DNA from: UBA4744 sp963723165
GTDB lineage: Bacteria; Actinomycetota; Acidimicrobiia; Spongiisociales; UBA4744
Direction: 5' to 3'
Length of the DNA stretch: 64,000 nt
Assembly (NCBI GenBank): GCA_963723165.1
Contig: CAVRPP010000005.1
Span: 248,001 to 312,000 of the forward strand
The notes below the pieces were generated by a model. It worked only from the letters and a program-made list of their open reading frames with translations, had not been told where the DNA came from and did no database searches. The position numbers were made by a program, and so were the translations under genes. Below, piece by piece: positions 17,944 to 26,724 of the stretch. Within the stretch, counting starts at the first letter, position 1. The number at the start of each line of letters is the position of its first letter.

Positions 17944-19542
17944 ATGACCACCACAGAAACACCAGCGACGCAGGTTGTCCTCGGCGACGAAGCAGTGGCT
18001 CTCGGCGCCCTGCATGCAGGGATCTCTGCGGCCTACGGTTATCCGGGAACTCCATCCACGGAGATCCTCGAGTATTTGCTCCGCACACAAGATCCGGGAC
18101 CCACGGTCGCTTGGTGCGCCAATGAGAAGACCGCCTACGAAGCTGCGGTCGGCGTGTCCATGGTCGGAAGACGCGCCCTGGTCACCATGAAGCACGTGGG
18201 TCTCAACGTCGCGGCCGACCCCTTCATCAATTCGGCCCTGGTGGAGATAGGCGGCGGCCTCGTAGTGGCCGTGGCAGATGACCCGGGCATGCATTCGTCA
18301 CAAAACGAGCAGGACTCCCGGTACTACGCCGACTTTGCCCGGATCCTGTGCCTCGAACCGGCCGATCAGCAACAGGCCTACGAGATGACCCGGCAGGCTT
18401 TCGATCTGTCGGAGCGTTTCCACATCCCGGTCATGATCCGGATGGTGACACGCCTCGCACACAGCCGATCGGTGGTGACGCCGACCCCGCCCGACCTCGA
18501 GCTACCTCTCGGCGAATTGCCCGACGGATCCGAATGGACGCTGCTGCCGACTAACGCTCGACGTCGCTACTCCGATCTGCTCGACCGCCAGCCCGCCATG
18601 CTGGCTTACAGCGAAGGCGACGCCGTCCTGGCACTGTCTTCCCCGGAGCTGGGGGTGATAACCACAGGGATCGCCCGCAACTATCTTCTCGAACACGTCA
18701 CCGGACTCGCAGACCAACCGTCCCACCTCCACATCGGGACCTATCCGATCCCGGTTGCCGCGATCCGCCGGCTGGCCGGGTATGTCCGGCGGATCATTGT
18801 TCTCGAGGACGGCTACCCCTTCGTCGAACGGCTGCTGCGCGGCTTGCTACCGCAGGATCTGGAAATCGGCGGGAAACTCGATGGATGCGTACCGGCCAGC
18901 GGCGAATTGGACCCGGACGTTGTGCGCCGGGCCCTGGGCATAGCCGATCAAGGTCCCGATCGTCCGCTTGTAGACCTGGCCGGACGACCTCCCCAGCTCT
19001 GCCGGGGTTGCCCCCATGCCGACAGTTTCCATGCTCTGATCGATGCAATGGTTGAGATGGAAGGACCGCTGGTGTGCTCGGACATTGGTTGTTATACCCT
19101 CGGAGCCCTGCCTCCCTACCGGGCCATCCAATCGTGCGTGTGCATGGGTGCTTCGATCGGCATGGCCCGAGGTGCCTCTGATGCCGGGTACCGCCCGGCC
19201 ATCGCCGTCATCGGCGACTCGACTTTCCTCCATTCCGGAATGACTTCGCTGCTCGATGCCGTGGCGGCCGACACCGATCTAACGGTCCTCATTCTGGACA
19301 ACCATACGGTCGCTATGACCGGCGCCCAGCCCACACTGGTCCCATCGGAGCGGCTTCCCGAGATCATTCGCGGCCTCGGGATCGACCCGGATCATCTGCA
19401 CGTTTTGCGGGCCAGCCGCAAAGGTCAGACGGACCTGATCGCCACGATCAAACAGGAACTGGATCACCCGGGACTGTCAGTGGTGATTGCCGAGCGGGAA
19501 TGCATCGAGGCTGTGAAGCGGGACCGCAAGGAACGAGCGTGA
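17944..19542 (+). CDS. iorA: Indolepyruvate:ferredoxin oxidoreductase alpha subunit, without ferredoxin domain
   Basis: A 532-residue, TPP-dependent subunit that, with IorB, oxidatively decarboxylates aryl pyruvates to aryl-acyl-CoA. The N-terminal Pyr domain has GDEAVALGALHAGISAAYGYPGTPSTE in sequence. The C-terminal TPP domain has LCRGCPHAD, VCSDIGCYTLG and the Mg/TPP loop VIGDSTFLHSGM. The protein ends shortly after PGLSVVIAERECIEAVKR, where classical IorA (about 600-650 residues) continues into a double [4Fe-4S] ferredoxin domain. That domain is missing, so an external electron carrier is needed. It overlaps iorB by 4 nt (GTGA). Confidence 0.92.
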   Translation: MTTTETPATQVVLGDEAVALGALHAGISAAYGYPGTPSTEILEYLLRTQDPGPTVAWCANEKTAYEAAVGVSMVGRRALVTMKHVGLNVAADPFINSALVEIGGGLVVAVADDPGMHSSQNEQDSRYYADFARILCLEPADQQQAYEMTRQAFDLSERFHIPVMIRMVTRLAHSRSVVTPTPPDLELPLGELPDGSEWTLLPTNARRRYSDLLDRQPAMLAYSEGDAVLALSSPELGVITTGIARNYLLEHVTGLADQPSHLHIGTYPIPVAAIRRLAGYVRRIIVLEDGYPFVERLLRGLLPQDLEIGGKLDGCVPASGELDPDVVRRALGIADQGPDRPLVDLAGRPPQLCRGCPHADSFHALIDAMVEMEGPLVCSDIGCYTLGALPPYRAIQSCVCMGASIGMARGASDAGYRPAIAVIGDSTFLHSGMTSLLDAVAADTDLTVLILDNHTVAMTGAQPTLVPSERLPEIIRGLGIDPDHLHVLRASRKGQTDLIATIKQELDHPGLSVVIAERECIEAVKRDRKERA

Positions 19543-20150
19543 AACTCGACATCATCCTGGCGGGGGTCGGCGGTCAGGGCGTTCTCTCCGTCTCGGCCGT
19601 CATCGCCGGCGCCACAGCCCGATTGGGATGGCACGTCAAGCAATCCGAAGTCCACGGGATGGCACAACGCGGCGGCGCCGTGCTCGCCCACCTGCGCATG
19701 GCCAAAGAACCCGTCCACAGCGACCTGATTCCCAGGGGGAGAGCAGATTTCATTCTGTCGCTCGAACCAATGGAAAGCCTGCGCTACCTCGAATACCTCA
19801 GCGCATCCGGGACCATCGCCACCGATATCGAACCGGTCCGGAACATCGAGGATTACCCCGAGCTCGACATACTGCTTGAGAAGATCCGTTTCACCGGAGA
19901 CCACCGCCTCATCGACGCCACCTCCCTGGCGAAGCAAGCCGGCAATGTCAAGGCAGCCAACATGGTGATGGTCGGCGCTGTTGCCGATCTGCTGCCGGTC
20001 TCGGAGGAACAGCTCATTGCGGAAATCGGCACGAGATTCGGCGGCCTCGGCGACAAGGTACTGGCTGCAAACATCGAGGCCTTTCACCTCGGAACTCAGG
20101 CAGCCCGGAGCCGATCTGTCGCCCCTATAGGTGATCATCAAAGAAACTGA
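19539..20150 (+). CDS. iorB: Indolepyruvate:ferredoxin oxidoreductase beta subunit
   Basis: A 203-residue gamma-type subunit of 2-oxoacid oxidoreductases, beginning ILAGVGGQGVLSVSAVIA with SEVHGMAQRGGAVLAHLR, the signature of IorB. It partners IorA from the adjacent gene. The GTG start at 19539 lies inside the iorA stop (GTGA), so translation is coupled. Its last 26 bp overlap the convergent dienelactone hydrolase gene. Confidence 0.92.
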   Translation: MKLDIILAGVGGQGVLSVSAVIAGATARLGWHVKQSEVHGMAQRGGAVLAHLRMAKEPVHSDLIPRGRADFILSLEPMESLRYLEYLSASGTIATDIEPVRNIEDYPELDILLEKIRFTGDHRLIDATSLAKQAGNVKAANMVMVGAVADLLPVSEEQLIAEIGTRFGGLGDKVLAANIEAFHLGTQAARSRSVAPIGDHQRN

Positions 20151-20817
20151 GGATACGATCCCACGCATCCTCAGCTGCTTCGTGCCGGTATCCAACGGCG
20201 GCCAGCTTCCCGGCCATCCTGATGGCGGCCGGTCCTCCCTCGTTCATGAACGAATGCCCGGCCCTTTCGTAGATCTTGACGTCGTTGGGGATGCCGGCTG
20301 CTTCGAGCACGGCCTGCAAGCGTTCTCCCTGGCCGCGGAAGGCACGATCGCGAGCGCCGTACGAAGCCACAGTGGGACACAGCTGCCGGATCTTCTCGTC
20401 GTCGGGAACCGACCCGTAGTTCGGGGCAATGGCCTTCACAGCCGGAAGGTCGCCCATGAGCAGTGCAAACCCGCCCCCCATGCAGAAACCTGCCACAGCC
20501 ACACGACCGTGATCGACGTCCGGGTGACCGGCCATCCAATCGATGACGGCCCGGAGCGTGTCGATCGATTCGCCCTGCCCGGTCCTCATGTCGCGAAAAG
20601 CCCGGAGGATGCAGGTGATGCGGCCACCATCCACCAGGTCGGGCGCAACCGCCAGATAGCCGTTGGTGGCAAACCGGTCCGCGATCCGGCGGATGTCGTC
20701 GTTGAGCCCGAAGGCCTCATGGACGACGCACACGGCAGGCCAGGGACCGGAACCAACGGGTCGAGCCGTATAAGCGGCAACGGTGACGTCGGCAGTCGCG
20801 AGGGATTCGTCGGGCAT
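20125..20817 (-). CDS. Dienelactone hydrolase family protein
   Basis: A 230-residue alpha/beta hydrolase. The triad is Cys in AGFCMGGG, Asp in YGARDRAF and His in RAGHSFMNEG, and VCVVHEAFGLNDDIR forms the oxyanion region. The Cys nucleophile marks carboxymethylenebutenolidase-type enzymes. The substrate is uncertain, since many homologues are general esterases. It is the last gene of a minus-strand group but has its own leaderless promoter signature (TATCTT, 6 nt before ATG). It overlaps iorB tail to tail. Confidence 0.88.
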   Translation of the reverse strand: MPDESLATADVTVAAYTARPVGSGPWPAVCVVHEAFGLNDDIRRIADRFATNGYLAVAPDLVDGGRITCILRAFRDMRTGQGESIDTLRAVIDWMAGHPDVDHGRVAVAGFCMGGGFALLMGDLPAVKAIAPNYGSVPDDEKIRQLCPTVASYGARDRAFRGQGERLQAVLEAAGIPNDVKIYERAGHSFMNEGGPAAIRMAGKLAAVGYRHEAAEDAWDRILSFFDDHL

Positions 20818-20823
20818 CAGGGC

Positions 20824-20829
20824 AAGATA
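20824..20829 (-). promoter_or_regulatory. Leaderless promoter -10 (TATCTT, minus strand)
   Basis: On the minus strand TATCTT ends exactly 6 nt before the ATG at 20817, inside the 33-bp gap after the CFA-synthase-like gene. There is no ribosome site. Confidence 0.5.
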
Positions 20830-20850
20830 GTCGCGATTTGCATCGAGCGT

Positions 20851-21909
20851 TCAGCCGTTCGGACCCGGGCGGAGCACATAGTGAGACACCCCCCACAGGT
20901 CGCCCGACCGGTACTTGAACAGCTCCGAGCAGGCCATCAAGAACATCCGCCAACGTTGCACGGTCCTGGCGGAATGAGGATCGCCGGCCCCCCTCATGAT
21001 CTGTCCGGCCGCATCGCGATGATTGTCGAGGCGCTCGAGCCAGGCTTCGAGGGTCTTGTGATAGTGCAGCCCGGACAGACGCCATGACGCATCGACGCTG
21101 AGATCCTCCTCGAAGTGGGAGAACAGCGAGTGGGAGGGCATCACTCCCCCACTGAAGAATTCACGGGCCATCCAATCGGCCGGGCCGCGATCCTCGTACA
21201 GGTAGGGGGTCGTAGCGTGGGCAAAGACGTGCACAAATGCCCGCCCGTCCTGCTCCAACCATCCGGCCATCCGCGCGAACAGCTCCCGGTAGTTGCGGAC
21301 GTGCTCCAGCATCTCGACAGACACCAGGCGATCGAACCGGCTTTCGGTCGAGAAGCGGGCAACATCCGCAACTTCGACATGGATGCCTGTCAACCCCCGG
21401 GCCGCCGCCCGCGCGTTGATGAAGGCGGCCTGGCCGGTCGAATTGGTCACGGCCGTGATGTGGCTGTTGGGGAAGCGCTCGGCGGTCCACAGTGTGAGGG
21501 ATCCCCACCCGCAACCCAGCTCGAGAACCCGTTGCCCGTCTTCCAACCCGGCACGCCGGGCGGTCAGGTGCAGCATGGCTTCTTCGGCAGCTGCCAGGGA
21601 GTCGGTCGACTCATCCCAAAGACAGCTCGAGTACTTCAGACGCGGCCCGAGCATCAATTCGAAGAGGGCGGCAGGAACTTCATAGTGCTGGTGGTTGGCC
21701 ATCTCGGGCAGTTCCGTGATGGGTCCGGTGCCCAACGAGTCGATTACGGCAACTTGCCGGGACGTTTCGCCCCGGTCGAGAGACGAGGCCCGGCCGGAGA
21801 TGGCCTGCCGCATCCCTGCCCTGATGAGCGGGTCGGGCACCCGGCCCGACTCGGCCAGCCGTGTTCCCGCGGTGATCAGCGCATTCAGCATGGAGCGTCT
21901 ATCGGTCAT
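20851..21909 (-). CDS. Cyclopropane-fatty-acyl-phospholipid synthase family methyltransferase
   Basis: A 352-residue SAM-dependent methyltransferase. The SAM motif is VLELGCGWGSLTLW, followed by HITAVTNSTGQ, FDRLVSVEMLEHVRNY and FVHVFAHATTPY, the usual CFA synthase order. NHQHYEVPAALFELMLG marks the domain entry. It may modify lipid acyl chains at the membrane, but many such homologues have other substrates. It begins 1 nt after the nei stop (TGA-G-ATG), so it is cotranslated with the glycosylase. Confidence 0.88.
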   Translation of the reverse strand: MTDRRSMLNALITAGTRLAESGRVPDPLIRAGMRQAISGRASSLDRGETSRQVAVIDSLGTGPITELPEMANHQHYEVPAALFELMLGPRLKYSSCLWDESTDSLAAAEEAMLHLTARRAGLEDGQRVLELGCGWGSLTLWTAERFPNSHITAVTNSTGQAAFINARAAARGLTGIHVEVADVARFSTESRFDRLVSVEMLEHVRNYRELFARMAGWLEQDGRAFVHVFAHATTPYLYEDRGPADWMAREFFSGGVMPSHSLFSHFEEDLSVDASWRLSGLHYHKTLEAWLERLDNHRDAAGQIMRGAGDPHSARTVQRWRMFLMACSELFKYRSGDLWGVSHYVLRPGPNG

Positions 21910-21910
21910 C

Positions 21911-22711
21911 TCATCCCGGCTGGCAGCTTGGGCACCACCAGATCAATCGGTTGGCCATCTCGGTCACACGAATCGTGTCGCCACACTTTCGGCAGGCCAA
22001 GCCATCGCGCTTGTAGACGTACAGCCGTTCGTCGAGAGGTATGTCGGAGCGACTCCGTACTCCGACGTCGGAGGGCGCCACGGTGACTATTCTTCCGGCC
22101 TTCTCGCCCCGGCGAAGTTCGGCAACGATCGTCGACCACAGGGCCCCAACCCGGTCGCGCTCGATTTGATTGGCCGGTAGGTGCGGATCTATACCCCTCT
22201 TGAAAAGCACCTCTGCTCGATAAACGTTCCCAATCCCAGCTACCACCCGTTGATCGAGCAACGCTGCGCCGACGGGGATGCGCCGCCGTGACAGATTGTC
22301 GGCGAAATGACCCAGATCCCGGCGGTTGCCGAGGGGATCGGGGCCGAGCCGGGTCCGCAATGTGTCCTCCTCGTGCGGATCCAGGAGTTCGCAGATGGTC
22401 GGCCCGGCCAGGTACACGACAGAACGCCCGTTGGTCATGGCCAGACGGGTGGCCTCGGTCGGAGCAGGTGGGTCATTGTGAAAGGTCCTGAACTTGCCGA
22501 ATAGTCCGAGGTGAACGTGCAGGGTTTCGTCGCCTTCCCAGCGATACAACAGGTGCTTGCCGAGCGCTTCGACATCGTTCAATCGGCGCCCGTCGAGGCG
22601 CAGGGCACCCTGAGAGAAGCGACCCTGAGGCGACCAGGCGCGGATCCGCTCCCCACTCAGAAACTCGCGCTGCAGGCGGGCGTGCCGGTGAATCGTGTGA
22701 CCTTCAGGCAC
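21911..22711 (-). CDS. Fpg/Nei family DNA glycosylase (Nei2-like)
   Basis: A 266-residue bifunctional glycosylase/AP lyase of base-excision repair. Pro2 (nucleophile) and Glu3 are in the start PEGHTIHRHAR. The H2TH region contains VVAGIGNVYRAEVLFK, and the C-terminal zinc finger is CRKCGDTI...WWCPSCQ. The N-terminus and MANRLIWW ending match actinobacterial Nei1/Nei2 proteins that remove oxidised pyrimidines. The GTG start lies 3 nt after the DUF2071 stop. A photolyase gene diverges just upstream of this operon. Confidence 0.9.
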   Translation of the reverse strand: MPEGHTIHRHARLQREFLSGERIRAWSPQGRFSQGALRLDGRRLNDVEALGKHLLYRWEGDETLHVHLGLFGKFRTFHNDPPAPTEATRLAMTNGRSVVYLAGPTICELLDPHEEDTLRTRLGPDPLGNRRDLGHFADNLSRRRIPVGAALLDQRVVAGIGNVYRAEVLFKRGIDPHLPANQIERDRVGALWSTIVAELRRGEKAGRIVTVAPSDVGVRSRSDIPLDERLYVYKRDGLACRKCGDTIRVTEMANRLIWWCPSCQPG

Positions 22712-22714
22712 GGG

Positions 22715-23446
22715 TCAAGTTCCGATCCGGTGCGGCAGACCAATGCGTACGTCCACGCCGGGTGAGTAGTGAACCAGCGGGTCACCGGAGGGGCGCGGAT
22801 ACCCGGCCGCCATCACGAGCTCATCATCGAGGGCCTCGAGGGTGGCCGTCTGCAGCGGCCAGGGTGCATGCTCAACCGGTGCGTAGGCGTTGTGTCGTCC
22901 GAACACGCTGTAGAGGCCCCAGCGGGCGGTCAGAAAGCGTTCGAGGGAATTGGGGGCGACGATCGACTCTCCAGGCTTCACCACGATCTTGCTGGTTGAT
23001 CCGCGCTCCCCCGGCCAGCGCCTCCTGGCTCGATAGGTCACCGACCCGGCTGAGTGTCCGATGCTCATCTCGGACCAACGGTAGGGCAGCCGGTAGGTTC
23101 CCAGCGCGACGAGCACGGGGATCAACCGGGTGATATCGAGGGAATCAAACCAGACTCCCGGACGACCATCGGGACCAAGCACATAGCTCCGCACATTGGT
23201 TTCCGGGAAAGTCCCCAGGTACGGCACCGGAGGGAGAAACGGAGGGCGGATGTCTTCCATGTGGAATGCAACCAATCCCACCCAGGCCCGGCCCTCAAAC
23301 GTATCGACTTGAATCCCGGGAGGGAGGCGCCGTTGCACAACTGCCGGATCAAACGGCCAATGGATGAAGGTGAGATTCTTCCACCCCTGCATCATGACGG
23401 GGCGCCGGACCCGTTCGGCGGCATGAATTGGGTATTTGTCGATCAT
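22715..23446 (-). CDS. DUF2071 (YqjF-like) family protein
   Basis: A 243-residue protein with DUF2071 hallmarks: NLTFIHWPFDPAVVQRRLPP near the N-terminus, GRAWVGLVAFHME, and NVRSYVLGPDGRPGVWF. The family has an acetoacetate-decarboxylase-like fold and no settled function. It leads a tightly packed minus-strand operon (DUF2071, nei, CFA-type methyltransferase; gaps of 3 and 1 nt). The start ATG has a GGGAG site 3 nt upstream and an AT-rich patch (ATATAG) just before it. Confidence 0.87.
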   Translation of the reverse strand: MIDKYPIHAAERVRRPVMMQGWKNLTFIHWPFDPAVVQRRLPPGIQVDTFEGRAWVGLVAFHMEDIRPPFLPPVPYLGTFPETNVRSYVLGPDGRPGVWFDSLDITRLIPVLVALGTYRLPYRWSEMSIGHSAGSVTYRARRRWPGERGSTSKIVVKPGESIVAPNSLERFLTARWGLYSVFGRHNAYAPVEHAPWPLQTATLEALDDELVMAAGYPRPSGDPLVHYSPGVDVRIGLPHRIGT

Positions 23447-23519
23447 GTCTCCCTATATTCGAGGCAAACACCTCTCGGGATGGTACGAACGGGGAGGGCG
23501 GCATGATTCGGAGGCACCG

Positions 23520-25004
23520 GTGCAGACTATTTGGGTTTTTGGCGATCAGCTCAATAGACGAATCGGAGCGCTCGTTGGCGCCCACCCGGAACAAACCAGG
23601 ATTCTGATCATCGAGAGCGAAGCGATGCTCACCGGTCGTGCTTTTCACCGGCAGCGACTCCATCTGGTAATCACTGCCATGCGTCGTTTTGCAGATTCGC
23701 TGAGAGCAGCCGGTTTCCTTGTCGACTACCGACAAGCCTTCACCCTGTCGGCGGGGCTGACAGCACACCGCAGCCGTCATCGTCCGGACCGGGTAATCGT
23801 GACCGAGCCAAACTCTGCTGCGATCGATCGGCTGGTCCGGCGCCTCGATGTTGAGATCGTGCCTTCAGACCAGTTCCTGGTCCACCGAGACGCTTTTGCC
23901 CGATGGGCCGACGGGAGGACCAGACTGCGTTTGGAGGACTTTTACCGGCATCAACGACGGCACTTCGGGTACCTGATGGACGGCGACGAACCGGCCGGCG
24001 GACGTTGGAACTTCGATCACGACAACCGGATGCCTCCTCCTGGCGACGGCGGCCACTGGCCGGTGCCGGTCCGCAGCCGCCTCGACGAAGTCGACCGGTC
24101 CGTTCTCGAGGCTTTGTCTGCCGATCTGCCGGGAGCGGATCCCGTCGGATGGTGGGCAACGTCGCGCCGGGGAGCCCTCGCCCGGCTGCGCCATTTCATC
24201 GAAAAAGCCTTGCCGGGATTCGGGCCACACGAGGACGCCATGCTCACGGGGAACTGGCATCTTGGCCATTCGATGCTGTCTCCCTACCTCAATCTTGGTT
24301 TGCTTCTCCCGGGTGAGGTTTGCGATGCGATCGAAGTTGCCTACCGGGCGGGGCGGGTCCCGATCAATTCCGCCGAAGGCGCCATCCGCCAGATAATCGG
24401 CTGGCGCGAGTTCATCTGGGGTATCTACTGGCTGTGGCCCGAACAAAGACATGCCAACTTCTTCCAACACAAACGTGAAATGCCGCCCGCCTTCTTGGGG
24501 ACTGCCACAACCGACATGCAATGCCTCCAGATCACCCTCGACGGCCTCGAAGAACGAGGATGGGTCCATCACATCCAGAGGTTGATGGTGCTGGCGAATT
24601 TCGCAAACCTCTACGGTTTGGATCCGGTCGAGCTGCTGCGATGGATGCGGGACCGATTCGTCGATGCAGCCGACTGGGTGATGGTTCCCAACGTGATGGG
24701 TATGGGCATGTGGGCCGACGGGGGCCGCATGGCTACCAAGCCGTATGTTTCGGGTGGCGCCTACATCAACCGGATGAGCGACTATTGCCACTCGTGCCGG
24801 TTCCGGCCTTCCTCACGCACCGGGGAGGCGGCCTGTCCGTTCACAGTCCTGTACTGGGGTTTCTTGGACCGCAATCGGTCGGTACTCGGTGACAACTATC
24901 GACTGGCCCGCCAGTACGCCACCCTCGACCGGCTTGGCGATCTGCCCGAGCTACGAGCCACCGCCCGCCGGCACATCAGCGCTTTCGGACGTGGAGAACT
25001 ATGA
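23520..25004 (+). CDS. FeS-containing cryptochrome/photolyase (PhrB-like (6-4) photolyase)
   Basis: A 494-residue flavoprotein starting QTIWVFGDQLN, with the FeS-BCP fold and HHIQRLMVLANFANL. Four cysteines lie at about residues 335, 423, 426 and 439. Their spacing (88, 3, 13) equals that of the [4Fe-4S] ligands in Agrobacterium PhrB, the (6-4) photolyase. It would repair UV photoproducts using FAD and light. GTG 23520 follows CGGAGG at good spacing; the open frame runs back to 23436 but without a site. Divergent from the nei operon, giving a DNA-repair locus. Six bases overlap a small convergent gene. Confidence 0.92.
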   Translation: MQTIWVFGDQLNRRIGALVGAHPEQTRILIIESEAMLTGRAFHRQRLHLVITAMRRFADSLRAAGFLVDYRQAFTLSAGLTAHRSRHRPDRVIVTEPNSAAIDRLVRRLDVEIVPSDQFLVHRDAFARWADGRTRLRLEDFYRHQRRHFGYLMDGDEPAGGRWNFDHDNRMPPPGDGGHWPVPVRSRLDEVDRSVLEALSADLPGADPVGWWATSRRGALARLRHFIEKALPGFGPHEDAMLTGNWHLGHSMLSPYLNLGLLLPGEVCDAIEVAYRAGRVPINSAEGAIRQIIGWREFIWGIYWLWPEQRHANFFQHKREMPPAFLGTATTDMQCLQITLDGLEERGWVHHIQRLMVLANFANLYGLDPVELLRWMRDRFVDAADWVMVPNVMGMGMWADGGRMATKPYVSGGAYINRMSDYCHSCRFRPSSRTGEAACPFTVLYWGFLDRNRSVLGDNYRLARQYATLDRLGDLPELRATARRHISAFGRGEL

Positions 25005-25190
25005 GGCACCGTCGGGTGTCTTCACATACACATCGGTGAAGGTGTCGGATTCGATTCGGTCCACCTCGGGCGATTCCAGGATCTCACGGCGGTGCAGTTC
25101 GTTGAGCCGGGACAGGAAAAAGGCGATGGTTGCCCAGGTAGTGCCGATGAACAAAACGCCACCGATCCCGAAGATGATCCCCTCGCTCAT
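24999..25190 (-). CDS. Small membrane protein
   Basis: A 63-residue protein with one N-terminal membrane helix (residues about 4-26, GIIFGIGGVLFIGTTWATIAFFL) and a soluble charged tail (LHRREILESPEVDRIESD). No family is recognised. It overlaps the upstream small gene by ATGA, and its stop overlaps the photolyase stop. The layout fits a two-component small membrane complex with its neighbour. Confidence 0.6.
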   Translation of the reverse strand: MSEGIIFGIGGVLFIGTTWATIAFFLSRLNELHRREILESPEVDRIESDTFTDVYVKTPDGAS

Positions 25191-25402
25191 GATGAGTCCC
25201 GTTCACCGACCAGAACCAGGGTTCCCAGGGAGTGAATAGCCGGGACCCAGAGCCCCACGAACAATCCGAGTTCGCGGTCCACAAAGAACCAAAGCGAAAC
25301 TGAGAATACGAACGAAACGAAAGCGGCCGCCAGAAAGGTGGCTTTCGTTTTGTGAAACGAACTGAGTGAGCGGATCGCCGGAACGAGATTTCGAGTTGTC
25401 AT
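25187..25402 (-). CDS. Small two-helix membrane protein
   Basis: A 71-residue protein with two membrane helices (about residues 22-44 and 46-64). A near-perfect AGGAGGT ribosome site precedes the ATG, so it is probably well translated. It overlaps the following 63-residue gene by ATGA. No family is recognised. A strong terminator upstream separates it from the site-2 protease. Confidence 0.6.
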   Translation of the reverse strand: MTTRNLVPAIRSLSSFHKTKATFLAAAFVSFVFSVSLWFFVDRELGLFVGLWVPAIHSLGTLVLVGERDSS

Positions 25403-25459
25403 GGTCGCTTACCTCCTGTCTCTTCTACGAGCTCGTCACCGCGGTGGATGACAACAAAG

Positions 25460-25489
25460 AGAAGGAGGGGCCCGAAGGCCCCTCCTTCT
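25460..25489 (-). terminator. Strong intrinsic terminator with UUCG tetraloop
   Basis: A perfect 13-bp stem (arms 25460-25472 and 25477-25489). Read on the minus strand, the loop is UUCG and the stem is followed by CTTTGTTGT. It lies 16 nt past the stop of the site-2 protease gene, which it terminates. Confidence 0.88.
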
Positions 25490-25505
25490 GACGACGGTTG
25501 GAGAA

Positions 25506-26636
25506 TCAAGCGGCGGTTTGTTGCTCGCCGCGCAAGCTCAACACGAGCTTCGCCGTTTCGCCGGCCCGGCTCATCTGCAGCATGGTGACGATGCCTACCG
25601 GAACCGACCCATCCCAAACTAGGGCGAGCTGTGCCGAGCCCAACACGCCCAGGAGGTCGGCGGCCGAAGCCCGTGCTTGCACGGCTGGAAGTTCGGCTAT
25701 CGATCGGGACACGGTGCGAACAGACGTGGTCGATCTCTCGGCGCCGGGGACTTCTGCCAGGTCCCGCAATGAGAGCAAACCCGTGGCAGTGCCGTCGGGC
25801 CCGGCCAGCAAATAGAAAGGCTGTCGGGCCTCGCTGGCATGGAGCTCGATGAACGCCTCAACGGACAGCCAATCACCCATTGGTGGGCCCGCCGGGGTCA
25901 TGATGTCCCGTATCCGCACGGTGGCCAGGTCGGATTGCAGTGCACCGTAGCGGCCTTCCTCGGTTGCGGCGTTTCGCACGAACCATCCGATGAACGCCGT
26001 CCACAAACCGCCCGCACCACCAAAGAGAAACTGGACCAAACCGAGGCCGAACAGACCGGTCCCGAGAATGCGCCCGGCTTTGCTCGCCGTGCTAATTGCT
26101 CGAGCCCGGTCCCCATGGCGATGCCAGATCCAGGCGCGGAGCAGACGACCACCATCGAGGGGGGCTCCGGGAATCAGGTTGAACACGCCGAGAACTACGT
26201 TGATCGCTGCCAGCCAGCCGACCACGGCGCCACCTATGCCGGAAAGGAGGGCAGCCGGCACGAACAGGACCGCACCCAGCACCAGGCTGATGGCAGGACC
26301 TACGCCGGCGATCTGGAACTCGGCCTTAGGCGTTGTGGCTTCACCCTTGAGCTGGGCGACTCCGCCGAAAGCCCAAAGGCTGATCCGTTCGACCTCGACG
26401 CTATTCCGACGGGCAACGATGGCGTGACCCAGTTCGTGGACCAGGATCGATGCAAGCAACCCCACGGCTGCAATCAGGCCGCCGGCGATATATGCACCAG
26501 AGTCGTATCCCGGCGCCGCGGCCGGAAGGATCCCGCCGGCCAGTGAGAATGTCACCAGGGCGGCTATCGCCAGCACGGTCCAGTTCAGGTCAACGGAAAC
26601 ACCCGCCAACCGACCCAACGTGATGCTGTTTTTCAT
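25506..26636 (-). CDS. Site-2 protease (M50) with CBS domains
   Basis: A 376-residue intramembrane metalloprotease. About six membrane helices occupy residues 15-225. The zinc motif is LVHELGHAIVAR and the third ligand lies in NLIPGAPLDGGRLLRA. A cytosolic pair of CBS-like repeats follows (IRDIMTPAGPP and TSVRTVSRSIAELP). Such Rip3-like proteins cleave membrane-bound substrates, and the CBS domains may sense adenine nucleotides. ATG 26636 has an AAAGGAA site; the open frame to 26666 has none. The target is unknown. Confidence 0.9.
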   Translation of the reverse strand: MKNSITLGRLAGVSVDLNWTVLAIAALVTFSLAGGILPAAAPGYDSGAYIAGGLIAAVGLLASILVHELGHAIVARRNSVEVERISLWAFGGVAQLKGEATTPKAEFQIAGVGPAISLVLGAVLFVPAALLSGIGGAVVGWLAAINVVLGVFNLIPGAPLDGGRLLRAWIWHRHGDRARAISTASKAGRILGTGLFGLGLVQFLFGGAGGLWTAFIGWFVRNAATEEGRYGALQSDLATVRIRDIMTPAGPPMGDWLSVEAFIELHASEARQPFYLLAGPDGTATGLLSLRDLAEVPGAERSTTSVRTVSRSIAELPAVQARASAADLLGVLGSAQLALVWDGSVPVGIVTMLQMSRAGETAKLVLSLRGEQQTAA

Positions 26637-26724
26637 GAGTTGATTCCTTTCGGGTTGGCGCTGCACAAAGTTCGTGCTGCGCCGGTTCTGAGACCAGAGA
26701 TGGATTACGAGGTCTTGGCGATCG

